Shown piece after piece: positions 8,844 to 17,619 of a DNA stretch of 64,000 bases. The stretch's first letter is position 1; every line of letters starts with the position of its first letter. This DNA comes from an uncultured Lachnospiraceae bacterium. Lineage in GTDB: Bacteria > Bacillota > Clostridia > Lachnospirales > Lachnospiraceae. A program made the position numbers and the translations under genes. Location of the stretch: the NCBI GenBank assembly GCA_910584725.1, contig CAJUBE010000019.1, positions 17,575 through 81,574 on the forward strand, read 5' to 3'. The notes beneath the pieces are model-generated. The model was not told the DNA's origin and made no database searches. It saw only the letters and a list, made by a program, of their open reading frames with translations.

Positions 8844-9744
8844 AATGTGCGCCTTTCTCAATAATGCCGAATCCGAGCGGGTATGGTCCGGTGTGCACGG
8901 CGATGGTTGCCCCGATCTGGTAAAGGGGTATTTCGTCTATGGCATAGCTCTTTTCGCGCAGGATGGAAAGCGCCTGATCGCGGAAAGCGATTCCCTCTTC
9001 CCGGTCATAGCCGTACCCGACGGCAATGCTGTAACATTCAATTCCCAGAGAACTCTCCTGCAAGTATTCCAGCAGGAGCGACATTACTTTTTTCAGTGTG
9101 CGCTTCCGTCCCCGGTCAAGCCCGGAGGGGAAGATTTCGCCCTGTTTTAGTGTAATGATGGGGCGGATATCCAGCGCGCCTCCGGCAAGCGCCGCCACTT
9201 TTCCGATTCTGCCGCCGTGTTTTAAGTATTCCATATTTCCTACGGTAAAGAATATCCTGCCGGTGCTCTTGATGGCTTCCAGTCTGGCGACGGTATCCTC
9301 GTAGCTGACACCGCGATCCCGCAGGTCTGCCGCTTCCAGAACATACTGCCCCTGCAGAACGGTATTGATGGTGGCGTCGATGACGGTAATCTGAGCCTGC
9401 GGATATTTTTCCAGAATCAGTTCTTTCGCGTTGAGCGCGGACTGCATGGAACCGCTGAATTTCGTGGTGATACAAATACATATGACAGGTGTGTCAGATT
9501 TCGCAAAAGGACGGAAGGCCACCTCGTAATCTTCAATGGACGGCATGGATGACTTAGGGTATACTCCTTTTTGATCCACCATCATCTGATAGAAATCCCG
9601 GACTCCGATGTCCACTTTTTCCTTAAAAGAATGCGCATCATCGAAGGACACGTAAAAGGGTACGATGGTAATGTTTTTTTCCTTGACCAGCGCGGTGGGC
9701 AGGTCGCAGGAACCGTCGCTGATAATGTGAAATGCTTCTCTCAT
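8824..9744 (-). CDS. DegV family fatty-acid-binding protein (FakB-like)
   Basis: A 306-residue DegV protein. Family members bind a fatty acid and present it to the kinase FakA. Motifs seen are ISDGSCDLP (8-16), SSMPSIEDYE, TTKFSGSMQSALNA, the hydrophobic run VIDATINTVLQG, MEYLKHGGRIG and the C-terminal IGATIAVHTGPYPLGFG. The length is normal for the family (~280-300). AAGGAAGAT lies at good distance before ATG 9744. No fakA gene is in the window. Followed by an overlapping GNAT gene. Confidence 0.9.
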   Translation of the reverse strand: MREAFHIISDGSCDLPTALVKEKNITIVPFYVSFDDAHSFKEKVDIGVRDFYQMMVDQKGVYPKSSMPSIEDYEVAFRPFAKSDTPVICICITTKFSGSMQSALNAKELILEKYPQAQITVIDATINTVLQGQYVLEAADLRDRGVSYEDTVARLEAIKSTGRIFFTVGNMEYLKHGGRIGKVAALAGGALDIRPIITLKQGEIFPSGLDRGRKRTLKKVMSLLLEYLQESSLGIECYSIAVGYGYDREEGIAFRDQALSILREKSYAIDEIPLYQIGATIAVHTGPYPLGFGIIEKGAHCEHIHP

Positions 9745-9858
9745 ATCAAATATCTTCCTTGTAGCATATATTTCTGCGGGCAGCCGGATGCCGGTGCGTC
9801 GCCTGATTGCTGATATATAGAATACTACGATTGAGAAGCAAATGCAATCCGCGGAAGG

Positions 9859-10422
9859 TTACAGCGGGGGATTTGACAGGGGACAGGATTTACAAAACGG
9901 AACTTGAGGTGGCTTACTTTGATTTCTTCGACAACTAACCATGTTGCATCTGCTCCACAGCTCGCCTTGATACGAAAATACATTCTTATCAATGGCTCTC
10001 TCAACAAATCCGACGCTTTCATAACATTTTTTCGCGGCAGTATTTTCGTCAAAAACGTTCAGCTGTACCGCTTCTGCCCCGGTGATCTGAAAGGCATATT
10101 GCAGCGCAAGCTGAAGCATTTCCTTTCCGTAACCCTTTCCGCGTTTTGCTCGGTCAATAATTATGAATTTCAGAAAACCGGTATTGTCTTCTGTGTTGAC
10201 AGAATAGCAGAAAAAGCCCACTGGCTGCCCGCTGTTTTCGGTTGCCACATAGGCGCTGTCCGCCCATTCTGCCGCGATTTTCTCTAAAAAGTTATGGAAT
10301 GATTCTGGGGTTATGGGGTAAGGGAAGCGGTTAGCGCTCCAAAGAGAGTGGGTCCTCTCGTCTGCGATCCAAGTGGATACAAATGTAAAATCTTTGTCTG
10401 GTATATATGGTCTGATTCTCAT
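9859..10422 (-). CDS. GNAT family N-acetyltransferase with unusual C-terminal tail
   Basis: About 187 residues. MRIRPYIPDKDFTFVSTWI starts the fold, DRAKRGKGYGKEML is the acetyl-CoA loop, and NTAAKKCYESVGFVE is the usual C-terminal helix-strand. ATG at 10422 has AAAGGAC at 8 bases; a longer frame to 10458 lacks a site. After ELWSRCNMV the family would normally end, but ~24 more residues rich in Cys, Pro and Ser follow. This suggests a lost stop codon or frameshift at the very end. A good promoter lies at 10449-10477. Confidence 0.8.
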   Translation of the reverse strand: MRIRPYIPDKDFTFVSTWIADERTHSLWSANRFPYPITPESFHNFLEKIAAEWADSAYVATENSGQPVGFFCYSVNTEDNTGFLKFIIIDRAKRGKGYGKEMLQLALQYAFQITGAEAVQLNVFDENTAAKKCYESVGFVERAIDKNVFSYQGELWSRCNMVSCRRNQSKPPQVPFCKSCPLSNPPL

Positions 10423-10448
10423 AACTGTAATGTCCTTTCTTTTCCCAT

Positions 10449-10477
10449 ATTTTAGCACGATGCAGATTGCATCACAA
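10449..10477 (-). promoter_or_regulatory. Promoter for the GNAT gene at 9859-10422
   Basis: On the minus strand: TTGTGA (10477-10472), a 17-base spacer, and TAAAAT (10454-10449). It lies ~27 bases before the chosen start codon. Confidence 0.5.
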
Positions 10478-10560
10478 TGTAGCTGTGAAAAACTTAATGG
10501 TAAAGCTATGGTGCTGTTGCTATGTATTATTTATTTGTGGTAAGCAGAGTGTGGAAATGA

Positions 10561-10566
10561 TATAAT
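10561..10566 (+). promoter_or_regulatory. Putative extended -10 for the TfoX-like/AraC pair
   Basis: TGATATAAT is a consensus extended -10. The -35 match (TTGTGG) is at a poor distance of 20 bases. A ~120-base untranslated leader would separate it from the start at 10687; no other feature was recognised there. Confidence 0.35.
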
Positions 10567-10686
10567 GTATGCGGTGACAAACCATAATTTTTCCGAGTAT
10601 GCGCTGAGAAAATAACAATTAAGAGGACTTATCATGTAAGCGGAGAATACTGCTAACTTGGCAACTGTGGGAGAGGGAGGATAAAC

Positions 10687-10863
10687 ATGGCGTCTGTCAC
10701 AGCTTTAGGATTAGGCAAAACGATGGAAAAGAAACTTCATACAGTCGGTATTCACTCGGCTGAGGAGCTGACGGAAATGGGAAGCAGACAGGCATATCTT
10801 AACAAAATGACAGGCACAGAATCGGAGGAAAGGAACACATCATTTTTATGGAACGCAGCATAA
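10687..10863 (+). CDS. Short TfoX C-terminal-domain-like protein, probably truncated
   Basis: A 58-residue frame with a strong ribosome site (GAGGGAGGAT). The pattern LGKTMEKKLHTVGIHSAEELTEMGSRQAYL resembles the helix-hairpin-helix TfoX/Sxy C-terminal domain (usual start: LPNIG, then leading helix). Normal family members run ~30 residues further; here the frame turns into unrelated sequence after residue ~40 and ends inside the next gene. The last 16 bases overlap the araC-type start at 10848. It could be a decayed gene or a coupled leader for the regulator. Confidence 0.5.
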   Translation: MASVTALGLGKTMEKKLHTVGIHSAEELTEMGSRQAYLNKMTGTESEERNTSFLWNAA

Positions 10864-11459
10864 TATACAGCCGAAAAAACGAAAGCACGGAGTACATTTA
10901 CTACCGGGAAGCCACCCGTTCCTATCCCACCCACACCCATGCGAGTCACCATACAATCGGTCTGATCTCAAGCGGTGCGGTCTGTATTGTCTGTGGCGGT
11001 GAGAAGAAGATTTACCGCGAGGGACAGATTTTCTATATTCCGCCGGACGCACCCCACGCGATAGAGGCGGTGGAAGGCACGACCTACTCCATGATTGCGG
11101 TCTGTGTATCAGCGGATGAAATGCCGGAATTGGAAAACGTGGGTGCACGTGATATAAAGAGGTTAAAAGGACTCATACTGGAAGCGCCGGAGAATGCGTT
11201 TTTGATAAAGGATATGGCGCGGACCATAAATGTGAGTCCCTATCACATGATCCGGCAGTTTAAAGCGGTCTGCGGTCTGACACCGCATCAGTTTCAGATA
11301 CAGTGCAGGGTCAGAAAAGCGCAGAGACTTCTGGAGGAAGGGAAAAGCGTGACCGAAGCGGCTTATGCCGCAGGTTTTTGCGACCAGAGCCACTTCGACC
11401 GCTGCTTTCAAAGAATTGTCAGACTGACGCCGGGAGAATACAAGTCCTTCTCACACTAA
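10848..11459 (+). CDS. AraC family transcriptional regulator (short)
   Basis: 203 residues. An N-terminal cupin-like sensor (YPTHTHASHHTIGLISSG ... GQIFYIPPDAPHAI, about 25-80) joins two helix-turn-helix motifs (FLIKDMARTINVSPYHMIRQFK and SVTEAAYAAGFCDQSHFDRC), with the family ending LTPGEYK. It is shorter than usual AraC proteins (~280) because the linker is compressed. ATG 10848 is preceded by GGAGGAAAGG at ~13 bases. Its final codons TCA CAC TAA are contributed by the inverted end of repeat copy B, so the natural C-terminus may have been replaced by a few residues. Confidence 0.88.
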   Translation: MERSIIYSRKNESTEYIYYREATRSYPTHTHASHHTIGLISSGAVCIVCGGEKKIYREGQIFYIPPDAPHAIEAVEGTTYSMIAVCVSADEMPELENVGARDIKRLKGLILEAPENAFLIKDMARTINVSPYHMIRQFKAVCGLTPHQFQIQCRVRKAQRLLEEGKSVTEAAYAAGFCDQSHFDRCFQRIVRLTPGEYKSFSH

Positions 11460-11612
11460 CCGCCATGATTCCGCTCTGCGGAATCTCAAATCTATGCGGA
11501 GAATGCCGTATTTCAGGCATTCTCCTGTGTGAGACGGAGTTGCAATGCAACTCCTAGAACTTCTTCGCGAAGCAGCCTTTGCTGCGAGTGATTAGAAGTA
11601 CTTCTCACACTA
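11451..11612 (-). repeat. Dispersed hairpin repeat, copy B
   Basis: Full copy on the minus strand between the convergent AraC and cupin genes. Read on the minus strand it starts TAGTGTGAGAAGTACTTCT and shares ~50 bases with copy A, including the GCAGC/GCTGC cap. It then carries an extra perfect 19-base palindrome GGAGTTGCATTGCAACTCC (11536-11554) that copy A lacks. The GGAGAATGCC and GATTCCGC hairpins and the tail GGCGGTTAGTGTGA follow. Its left end supplies the TAG of the cupin gene and its right end the TAA of the AraC gene. Confidence 0.9.
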
Positions 11613-11999
11613 GCATAAGGCGGGTATAAATTTTGCAAAAAGGAACAGCCCCTCCTTATCCGCATTGACTTCATGGGGCACACCGGCGGGCAGGATAGAG
11701 ATGACGCCGGGTGTGTAAGGAATGGCGGCGCCGTCATTGACGCAGACGCCGGAGCCTGCGATCACCTCGTGGGTTTCCAACTGGGTTTCGTGGATATGAT
11801 TCTGAATACTTTTGCCCGGCGCGATGCGGACAAGGTGATAGCTGAACTGTCCTGCGGTGTCGTTTGCGGTGACAATGTGTTTGAGTTCCACGCCCTCAAA
11901 GACGGGGTGCTTTGCCCATGGAAGATCTGCAAATGCTGTTGTCGATTCCGGCAGTTTCAGAGATCCGTTGTCAAATGCTTGAAATAATTCATTACTCAT
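11610..11999 (-). CDS. Small cupin-domain protein
   Basis: 129 residues forming one cupin barrel: GQFSYHLVRIAPGKSIQNHIHETQLETHEVIAGSG carries the metal-ligand pattern (H-x-H ... E ... H), and VISILPAGVPHEVNADKEGLFLFAKFIPAL closes the barrel. No catalytic function can be assigned; such proteins often bind small ligands or metals. ATG 11999 has a perfect AGGAGG upstream. The frame stays open up to 12716, but that extension has no site and no cupin-like sequence. The stop TAG is the first triplet of repeat copy B. Confidence 0.85.
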   Translation of the reverse strand: MSNELFQAFDNGSLKLPESTTAFADLPWAKHPVFEGVELKHIVTANDTAGQFSYHLVRIAPGKSIQNHIHETQLETHEVIAGSGVCVNDGAAIPYTPGVISILPAGVPHEVNADKEGLFLFAKFIPALC

Positions 12000-12164
12000 C
12001 GTTGTGAGCCTCCTTTGTTTTGATAAATATATTGTAAGCTGAGAGGGGAACCACGGATTGGATAAAATTGCGCTGTTTATACAAACGGGTGCCAGAGGAA
12101 CGTATATAAAAACAGGCACAGACATGATAATATATTTTGAAAAAGAGTTAAGAGGAGTCAGGTT

Positions 12165-12626
12165 ATGATACGTCGCGCGACAGTTGAGGATGCCTCCAGA
12201 ATAGCGGAAATTCTGGTGTTTACGAAACGTATGAACTATAGAAAGATTTTCCAGAACGATAAGGTGTCTTTCGGGGAAATACAGGTTTATCCGATTGCAA
12301 AGGCATATATTGACGATCCGGAAAAACTGGAAGGCGTCTGGGTTTACGACGATGAATTTGTCAAGGGCGTGCTGCATATTGCAGGGGACAGAATAGAGGA
12401 GCTGTATGTGGATCATTTCTTTGAAAACCTTGGGATTGGCGGTGCGCTGATGCGGTTTGCCATAGAAAAGAACTGCAGGTATCTCTGGGTTCTTGAGAAA
12501 AACACGGATGCCAGACGGTTTTATGAAAGATACGGTTTTACAGTAACCGGAAAGAAGCAGTTTCAGGAAGGAACGACGGAATCCATTGTCGAGTTGAAAC
12601 GGGAATGCGGCATGGAAAAGGGGTGA
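12165..12626 (+). CDS. GNAT family N-acetyltransferase
   Basis: 153 residues, canonical GNAT: MIRRATVEDASRIAEILVF at the start, IEELYVDHFFENLGIGGALM as the acetyl-CoA loop (the usual R/Q-x-x-G is N-L-G-I-G, slightly degenerate), and NTDARRFYERYGFTVTGKKQF as the terminal motif. AAGAGGAG lies before the start. The substrate is unknown. It is a single gene, divergent from the cupin gene. Confidence 0.85.
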   Translation: MIRRATVEDASRIAEILVFTKRMNYRKIFQNDKVSFGEIQVYPIAKAYIDDPEKLEGVWVYDDEFVKGVLHIAGDRIEELYVDHFFENLGIGGALMRFAIEKNCRYLWVLEKNTDARRFYERYGFTVTGKKQFQEGTTESIVELKRECGMEKG

Positions 12627-12641
12627 CTTGAAAAAACATGT

Positions 12642-12669
12642 TTGTAATTTCTTACGCTTATGATACAAT
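12642..12669 (+). promoter_or_regulatory. Promoter for the chemoreceptor gene
   Basis: TTGTAA, a 16-base spacer and TACAAT, with the extended element TG one base before the -10. It lies ~77 bases upstream of the start at 12747. Confidence 0.45.
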
Positions 12670-12746
12670 AAATGCAGACTATGCAATTCAGACTTGATAA
12701 GGGAAAATGTAGTCAATATTATTATTTTTAAAATGGAGAAAACAGT

Positions 12747-14429
12747 ATGGGAAAAGAACAGACGATTGAGGGAAAAAAGAGCAGAAGAAAGCTGAGGCGT
12801 ATCGGGAAAAAAGTCGGCAACGTGGTAGTGATCATGCAGGCAATTTCCGTTGTGCTGGCAGTAGCAGTTTGTGTTAGTATGTACAATTCTCTGGTCAGGA
12901 GTATGCAGGAGAAGATTTGTACAAACGGCACGAATCTGTTGGCATATGAATTGAGCCGGGTATCGGAGGAGGACGATCTGAATCAGGTGCTGGACGGCTT
13001 AAAGAAGCGTCAGGGCTGTGAATTTACTATTTTTGACGGCGATACGAGAGCTTACAGCACAGTGACGAAGAACGGGGAACGTGTGGTGGGTACCAAACTG
13101 GCATCCAACCTTGTAGACATTGTATTGAAGCAGGGGCAGTCGTATGTGGGTGAGGCTGAAATTCTGGACGAAACTTACCTGTGCTCTTATGTGCCTACAA
13201 AGGGCGCGGACGGAAAGGTTAACGGTCTGATTTTTGCAGGGATATCCATCGCTGAGGCGGAGGAGGAAACTGCCAGGATTATCAACTATGCCATAGTGAT
13301 CAGCGTGGCAGTGATTATTGCCTGCATTATTTTCCTGACCGGATATTTGAAAAAGCGGGTGTCCGGACCGCTCGGAAAGATCACGCAGGCGGCTGAGAGA
13401 TTGGAGAAGGGCGAACTGGGACTGGCTGACGGAAAGCAGGTGCAGATCGGCGTGCGTTCCAATGACGAGATCGGACTGCTGGGAGAGATATTTGAGGGGA
13501 CGATCAGCAGTCTGCGCGCTTACATAGGTGAGATCTCAGAAGTGCTTGGCGCGATCGCAAAGGGCGATCTGACACGGGAGACACAGCAGAATTATACGGG
13601 AGACTTTTTGGCGATCAAAAAGTCTCTGGACAGTATTCTGGGCGCATTGAATCAGACGATGGGGCAGTTTGCGGCAAGCGCGGGACATGTGTCCGACGGA
13701 GCGGATCAGGTATCCGCCAGCGCGCAGACGCTTGCGCAGGGCGCGACCGAACAGGCGAGCGCCGTCACGGAAATTTCGACCACGATTGCGGACATATCGG
13801 CGGGCGCAAGAGAGACTTCCAATGCGGCGGAAGAAGTGGGACAGTTTGTCAATCAGGCGGGCGCACAGCTTGGCGTCAGTATAGAGAACGTAAAAGAACT
13901 GAGCGCGTCGATGGATCGCATTTCCGAGGAATCCAAGCAGATCGGTACCATTATTGCGACGATAGAGAATATTGCGTTCCAGATCAACATTCTTTCGCTG
14001 AACGCAGCCGTGGAGGCGGCGAGAGCCGGCGCCGCGGGCAAAGGATTTGCCGTGGTGGCTGAGGAGATCAGCAGTCTTGCGTCGAAATCGGATGAAGCCG
14101 CAAAAGCGACGAAAGAGCTGATAGAGAGTTCCGCCGCGACGATCGTGGAAGGCGGCAAGGCCATGAACAGAGTGACGGAGGCGCTGGGCCGGACAGGCGA
14201 GCTCGCCGGAAATGTGACGGTCAAGATGGAGCAGGTTGTGGATGCGGTGGAGAAACAGACCGTGGCTATGGAGCAGGTGTCTACCGGCGTCGAGCAGATT
14301 TCTGCGGTGGTGGAAAACAACTCCGCCACCAGTCAGGAGTGTGCGGCGGCCAGCGAGGAGCTGTCTTCTCAGTCCAGTATGCTGATGGAACTGATCAGCT
14401 CCTTCCGGCTGAAAAACGGCAGACGTTGA
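12747..14429 (+). CDS. Methyl-accepting chemotaxis protein
   Basis: 560-residue transmembrane chemoreceptor. A basic N-terminus is followed by TM1 (about 25-46), an extracytoplasmic single-Cache-type sensor (about 50-178, with CEFTIFDGDTRAYSTV and GKVNGLIFAGISI), TM2 (about 180-200), a HAMP domain (to ~255) and a long cytoplasmic coiled coil. The signalling tip is conserved (IAFQINILSLNAAVEAARAG, AAGKGFAVVAEEISSLA). There is no CheR-docking pentapeptide at the C-terminus. No che genes are in the window, so it works with a remote chemotaxis array. The ligand is unknown. Confidence 0.93.
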   Translation: MGKEQTIEGKKSRRKLRRIGKKVGNVVVIMQAISVVLAVAVCVSMYNSLVRSMQEKICTNGTNLLAYELSRVSEEDDLNQVLDGLKKRQGCEFTIFDGDTRAYSTVTKNGERVVGTKLASNLVDIVLKQGQSYVGEAEILDETYLCSYVPTKGADGKVNGLIFAGISIAEAEEETARIINYAIVISVAVIIACIIFLTGYLKKRVSGPLGKITQAAERLEKGELGLADGKQVQIGVRSNDEIGLLGEIFEGTISSLRAYIGEISEVLGAIAKGDLTRETQQNYTGDFLAIKKSLDSILGALNQTMGQFAASAGHVSDGADQVSASAQTLAQGATEQASAVTEISTTIADISAGARETSNAAEEVGQFVNQAGAQLGVSIENVKELSASMDRISEESKQIGTIIATIENIAFQINILSLNAAVEAARAGAAGKGFAVVAEEISSLASKSDEAAKATKELIESSAATIVEGGKAMNRVTEALGRTGELAGNVTVKMEQVVDAVEKQTVAMEQVSTGVEQISAVVENNSATSQECAAASEELSSQSSMLMELISSFRLKNGRR

Positions 14430-14514
14430 TAACCGGCAAGATTTCCCTTTGGTGAAGTGGTGTGCAATGGATCTCGGTCTGCAGGGGGTGAGAGAAGAGA
14501 TAGGCGGAGGTCTG

Positions 14515-15492
14515 TCAGTTTGCCCATGCGATCTGTGGTTCTGTCGCTAAGGGATACGTTTTCAGCGTATCCGTATCGAGATTTTCATGGCGGAGGTCAA
14601 CGGCGTTAAGCTGGGAGTTGCCGTAGGTTTTATAGTAATATCTGCCCTTTGTGGCATTCATGCAGCAGACATAGGTGGTGGTGTCGTAAAGCTTTTGGTT
14701 AGTTACAACACTGCCGCGGATCATGGATACGGAATCCAGAATGTGAAATAATTGGGAGACGCTGCTCATCTCATCTTTTTCGCAGACGGAGTTCATGGAG
14801 AGATAAGCCGCCTTGACAAAACGAGAGGCAGGAGAATAATCACCCGGCAGACCGAAGCTGCCTAAGCCTTGTCCGAATGGGACGAGGCTTTTTATATTGC
14901 TGAAACAGTTTTGCGGACAGGATGTTGTCAGATTCATGTATTGGCACAGGTTTGTGGTCTGGAAGTTAAATCCGGGGTTGTTTGTCAGTACCCCGACAGG
15001 GTTGTCATATATTTCCATGCCGTGGATGGTGGATTCCAGCACAATGGAGTGCTGTCTGTCGGCAATATGCCAGTGCAGCGGCGCCAGCGGAAGTGAGTCG
15101 TTAAAGGGAATATCGACCAGATGCGTGGCGGACAGAAGCTGTTTTACGTCTGTGATGGAGGCACATTTGGCGCACAGCCACGGGATCAGCTCAAAGGGGG
15201 ACACATTCTGCTTCACAGGATCTTCCTTAGGGGGATAGTAGGCATTGTCGGGGAAATTCAGACCGGCGATACATAGTCCTCTCTCATTTACCGCCTCCGC
15301 ATAGAGTGGGTAACCGTCCCTTACGCTTGCCATACCGAGCATGGCGTAATGCCTGTGAAGGGTATCGTTTTTGCGGAAAGACAGGGAATAGTTTCTGGGG
15401 GTAAAAACTACGTTTTCACCAAAAGAATATTCGATATCCATTGTTCGCCCGAAGTAAAAATCCTCGGTATTCATGGCAATACTCGTACACAT
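14515..15492 (-). CDS. Choloylglycine hydrolase family protein (bile salt hydrolase / penicillin V acylase-like)
   Basis: 325-residue Ntn hydrolase. The start MCTSI gives the nucleophile Cys2 after Met removal. Other family residues are in GRTMDIEY (Arg and Asp), NERGLCIAGLNFPDNA, GVLTNNPGF (Asn) and SPASRFVKAAY (Arg). These enzymes cleave linear amides, typically glycine- or taurine-conjugated bile acids or penicillin V; which one applies here cannot be read from sequence. There is no signal peptide, so it is cytoplasmic. AGAGGAATCGCT precedes the start. Monocistronic. Confidence 0.9.
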   Translation of the reverse strand: MCTSIAMNTEDFYFGRTMDIEYSFGENVVFTPRNYSLSFRKNDTLHRHYAMLGMASVRDGYPLYAEAVNERGLCIAGLNFPDNAYYPPKEDPVKQNVSPFELIPWLCAKCASITDVKQLLSATHLVDIPFNDSLPLAPLHWHIADRQHSIVLESTIHGMEIYDNPVGVLTNNPGFNFQTTNLCQYMNLTTSCPQNCFSNIKSLVPFGQGLGSFGLPGDYSPASRFVKAAYLSMNSVCEKDEMSSVSQLFHILDSVSMIRGSVVTNQKLYDTTTYVCCMNATKGRYYYKTYGNSQLNAVDLRHENLDTDTLKTYPLATEPQIAWAN

Positions 15493-15586
15493 AGCGATTC
15501 CTCTTTTCTATCGTTAGTATGAGTGTATGCAGGCAATTACGGTTATATACGGCATTTGACAAGATAAAAGGCTGGTACGAGGGGGA

Positions 15587-15615
15587 TTGTTTTTACCGCA
15601 TTTGACGAGTATCAT
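15587..15615 (+). promoter_or_regulatory. Putative promoter for the OmpR-type two-component operon
   Basis: TTGTTT, a 17-base spacer and TATCAT, ending ~41 bases before the response regulator start at 15657. Confidence 0.35.
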
Positions 15616-15656
15616 GTAGAAATGGGAATAGATTTCAGGAAGGGAATGGACAGAAT

Positions 15657-16370
15657 ATGAAACATATTTTTTTTGTGGAAGATGACCTGAGTCTGATCGG
15701 CGGCTTAACTTATGCGCTGAAAAAGGAGGGCTATGAGGTGGAAAATGCCCGCACGGCGGCGGAGGCGGAAACGCTTTGGGCGGAAGGAAAATATGATTTG
15801 GTCATACTGGATGTGGCGCTGCCGGACGGCACGGGTTTTGCTTTATGCGAAAAAATACGGCAGACCTCCAAGGTGCCGATCATGTTCCTAACCGCGGCGG
15901 ATGAGGAGACGGACATGATTATGGGGCTGGATATCGGCGCGGACGACTACATCACAAAGCCTTTTAAGCTCGCCGTATTTTTGTCCAGAATCCATGCGCT
16001 GCTCAGGCGGAGCGAAAATTTTATGCAGGCGGGGGAGGAACTGTCCATGAACGGCATTACGCTTGACATGCGGAGCGGGGAGGCGCGAAAGGGCGGAAAA
16101 ACGTTGGATCTGACTTCCGGGGAATATAAGCTGCTTCGGATGTTTATGGAAAACCCGGACAGGGTGCTCTCGGCGGAGCAGATTCTTGCCGGGCTGTGGG
16201 ACTGCGATGAGAATTTTATCGAGAATAAAACGCTGGCTGTTTATATCCGCAGACTGCGCATGAAGATAGAGGACGATCCCGGCACGCCGGAGAAGATCGT
16301 GACCGTCCGGGGGATGGGGTATAAGTGGAGTACGGGGAGCAGGACCGAAAATAACAGGGGCAGTATGTGA
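15657..16370 (+). CDS. OmpR-family response regulator
   Basis: 237 residues. The receiver domain (1-120) has acidic EDD at 8-10, phosphoacceptor Asp52 in DLVILDVALPDG, T in FLTAADEE and K in YITKPF. The winged-helix DNA-binding domain (about 135-228) includes LTSGEYKLLRMFMENP and ENKTLAVYIRRLRMKIE. It is cotranscribed with the kinase that follows and an FtsX-type ABC exporter, the arrangement typical of peptide-antibiotic sensing or detoxification modules. The stop overlaps the kinase's in-frame upstream GTG. Confidence 0.93.
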   Translation: MKHIFFVEDDLSLIGGLTYALKKEGYEVENARTAAEAETLWAEGKYDLVILDVALPDGTGFALCEKIRQTSKVPIMFLTAADEETDMIMGLDIGADDYITKPFKLAVFLSRIHALLRRSENFMQAGEELSMNGITLDMRSGEARKGGKTLDLTSGEYKLLRMFMENPDRVLSAEQILAGLWDCDENFIENKTLAVYIRRLRMKIEDDPGTPEKIVTVRGMGYKWSTGSRTENNRGSM

Positions 16371-16396
16371 GAGCGCAAATGTGGAATGGAGAGAAA

Positions 16397-17548
16397 ATGA
16401 GAGTGTTTGTAAATCGCAATATAAAAAAGCTGTTTGTGCGGATGGCGCTGTGCATGACGGCGGTTGTTCTGATATCTGTGCTGCCTGTTGCAGTGAGGAT
16501 CGGGGGGCCGGCTCCCTGGCGGGATGATCTGTTGACAGAGAATATGACGGCTGTGTCGGAAAAACTTGCATTGTCTGTGCCGCTCTGCGCCATGCTTATA
16601 GGAGGGGCGGCTCTTATTTTCTGCTATCGGTATTTCAGGCAGCAGGACAGGCAGATGGAGGAAGCGGTCGTGCAGATTCGGGCGTTTATTTCCGGCGACA
16701 AAGACGCCCGCATTGTCTGCGACGAGGAGGGGGAGCTTTACCGGCTCTTTCATGAAATCAATTCGCTGGCGGCGATCTTAAACGCGCAGGCGCAGAAGGA
16801 AGGGCAGTCGAGGGAGTTTCTCAAAAACACCATTTCCGATATTTCCCACCAGTTGAAAACGCCCCTTGCCGCCCTCAATATTTATAACGGCATTATGCAG
16901 GAGGAGGCAAAGACAAACGAGCTGCCAGCCATTCAGGAATTTACGGGATTGTCGGAGCGGGAGCTTGACCGGATTGAGACGCTGGTGCAGAATCTGCTAA
17001 AGATTACGAAGTTCGATGCGGGAACGATGGTGATAGAGAAACAGCCGGAAAACCTCTCCGAGATTATGGCGGAGGTGAAGAAACGCTTTGCGTTCCGTGC
17101 GGGACAGGAGGGAAAACGGATTGTGCTGGAGGGCGACGAGTCACTGTCTTTTAGGTGCGATCGAAGCTGGATGGCGGAAGCGCTTGACAATCTAGTGAAA
17201 AATGCCCTCGATCACACGGAGAGCGGGGACGGTGTATGGATAACGTGGGGAAAATCTCCGTCCGCCGCCCGCATTACGGTAAAAGACAATGGAAGCGGCA
17301 TCCATCCGGAGGATTTGCACCATATTTTCAAGCGCTTTTACCGTAGCAGATACTCGCAGGACACACAGGGAATCGGGCTGGGGCTGTCTTTGGTAAAGGC
17401 GGTGGCACAGGCCCACGGAGGCACCGTTTCGGTGGAAAGCAGGCTTGGGGAGGGGACGACCTTTGTGCTGCTGTTCCCTGCGGTCGGGAACACCGCAGTA
17501 AAATCAGGATGCGGCGATTGCGAAGTATTCTATGAACCAGAGGCGTAA
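16397..17548 (+). CDS. Sensor histidine kinase
   Basis: About 383 residues. Two membrane segments (roughly 12-32 and 57-80) flank a short extracytoplasmic loop of ~25 residues. A HAMP-like linker, HisKA with SDISHQLKTPLAAL (His is the phosphorylation site) and HATPase with N box (LVKNALDHTESG), G1 (DNGSGI), F box and G2 (GIGLGLSLVKAV) follow. ATG 16397 is chosen because GGAGAG precedes it; GTG 16367 overlaps the regulator stop. The short loop suggests an intramembrane-type sensor that takes its cue from the FtsX-type exporter encoded next, as in Bce-like modules (inference). Confidence 0.92.
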   Translation: MRVFVNRNIKKLFVRMALCMTAVVLISVLPVAVRIGGPAPWRDDLLTENMTAVSEKLALSVPLCAMLIGGAALIFCYRYFRQQDRQMEEAVVQIRAFISGDKDARIVCDEEGELYRLFHEINSLAAILNAQAQKEGQSREFLKNTISDISHQLKTPLAALNIYNGIMQEEAKTNELPAIQEFTGLSERELDRIETLVQNLLKITKFDAGTMVIEKQPENLSEIMAEVKKRFAFRAGQEGKRIVLEGDESLSFRCDRSWMAEALDNLVKNALDHTESGDGVWITWGKSPSAARITVKDNGSGIHPEDLHHIFKRFYRSRYSQDTQGIGLGLSLVKAVAQAHGGTVSVESRLGEGTTFVLLFPAVGNTAVKSGCGDCEVFYEPEA

Positions 17549-17619
17549 GCGCCCGGTTTATTACAAAATTGTAATCTGGATGAAGCCCGGCGGTAGTAAT
17601 TGAGTGCTATTCTTTCACA

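Noticed and set aside
11999..12716. Long N-terminal extension of the cupin gene
   Set aside because: It covers the antisense of the GNAT gene at 12165-12626 and has no ribosome site; ATG 11999 has AGGAGG.
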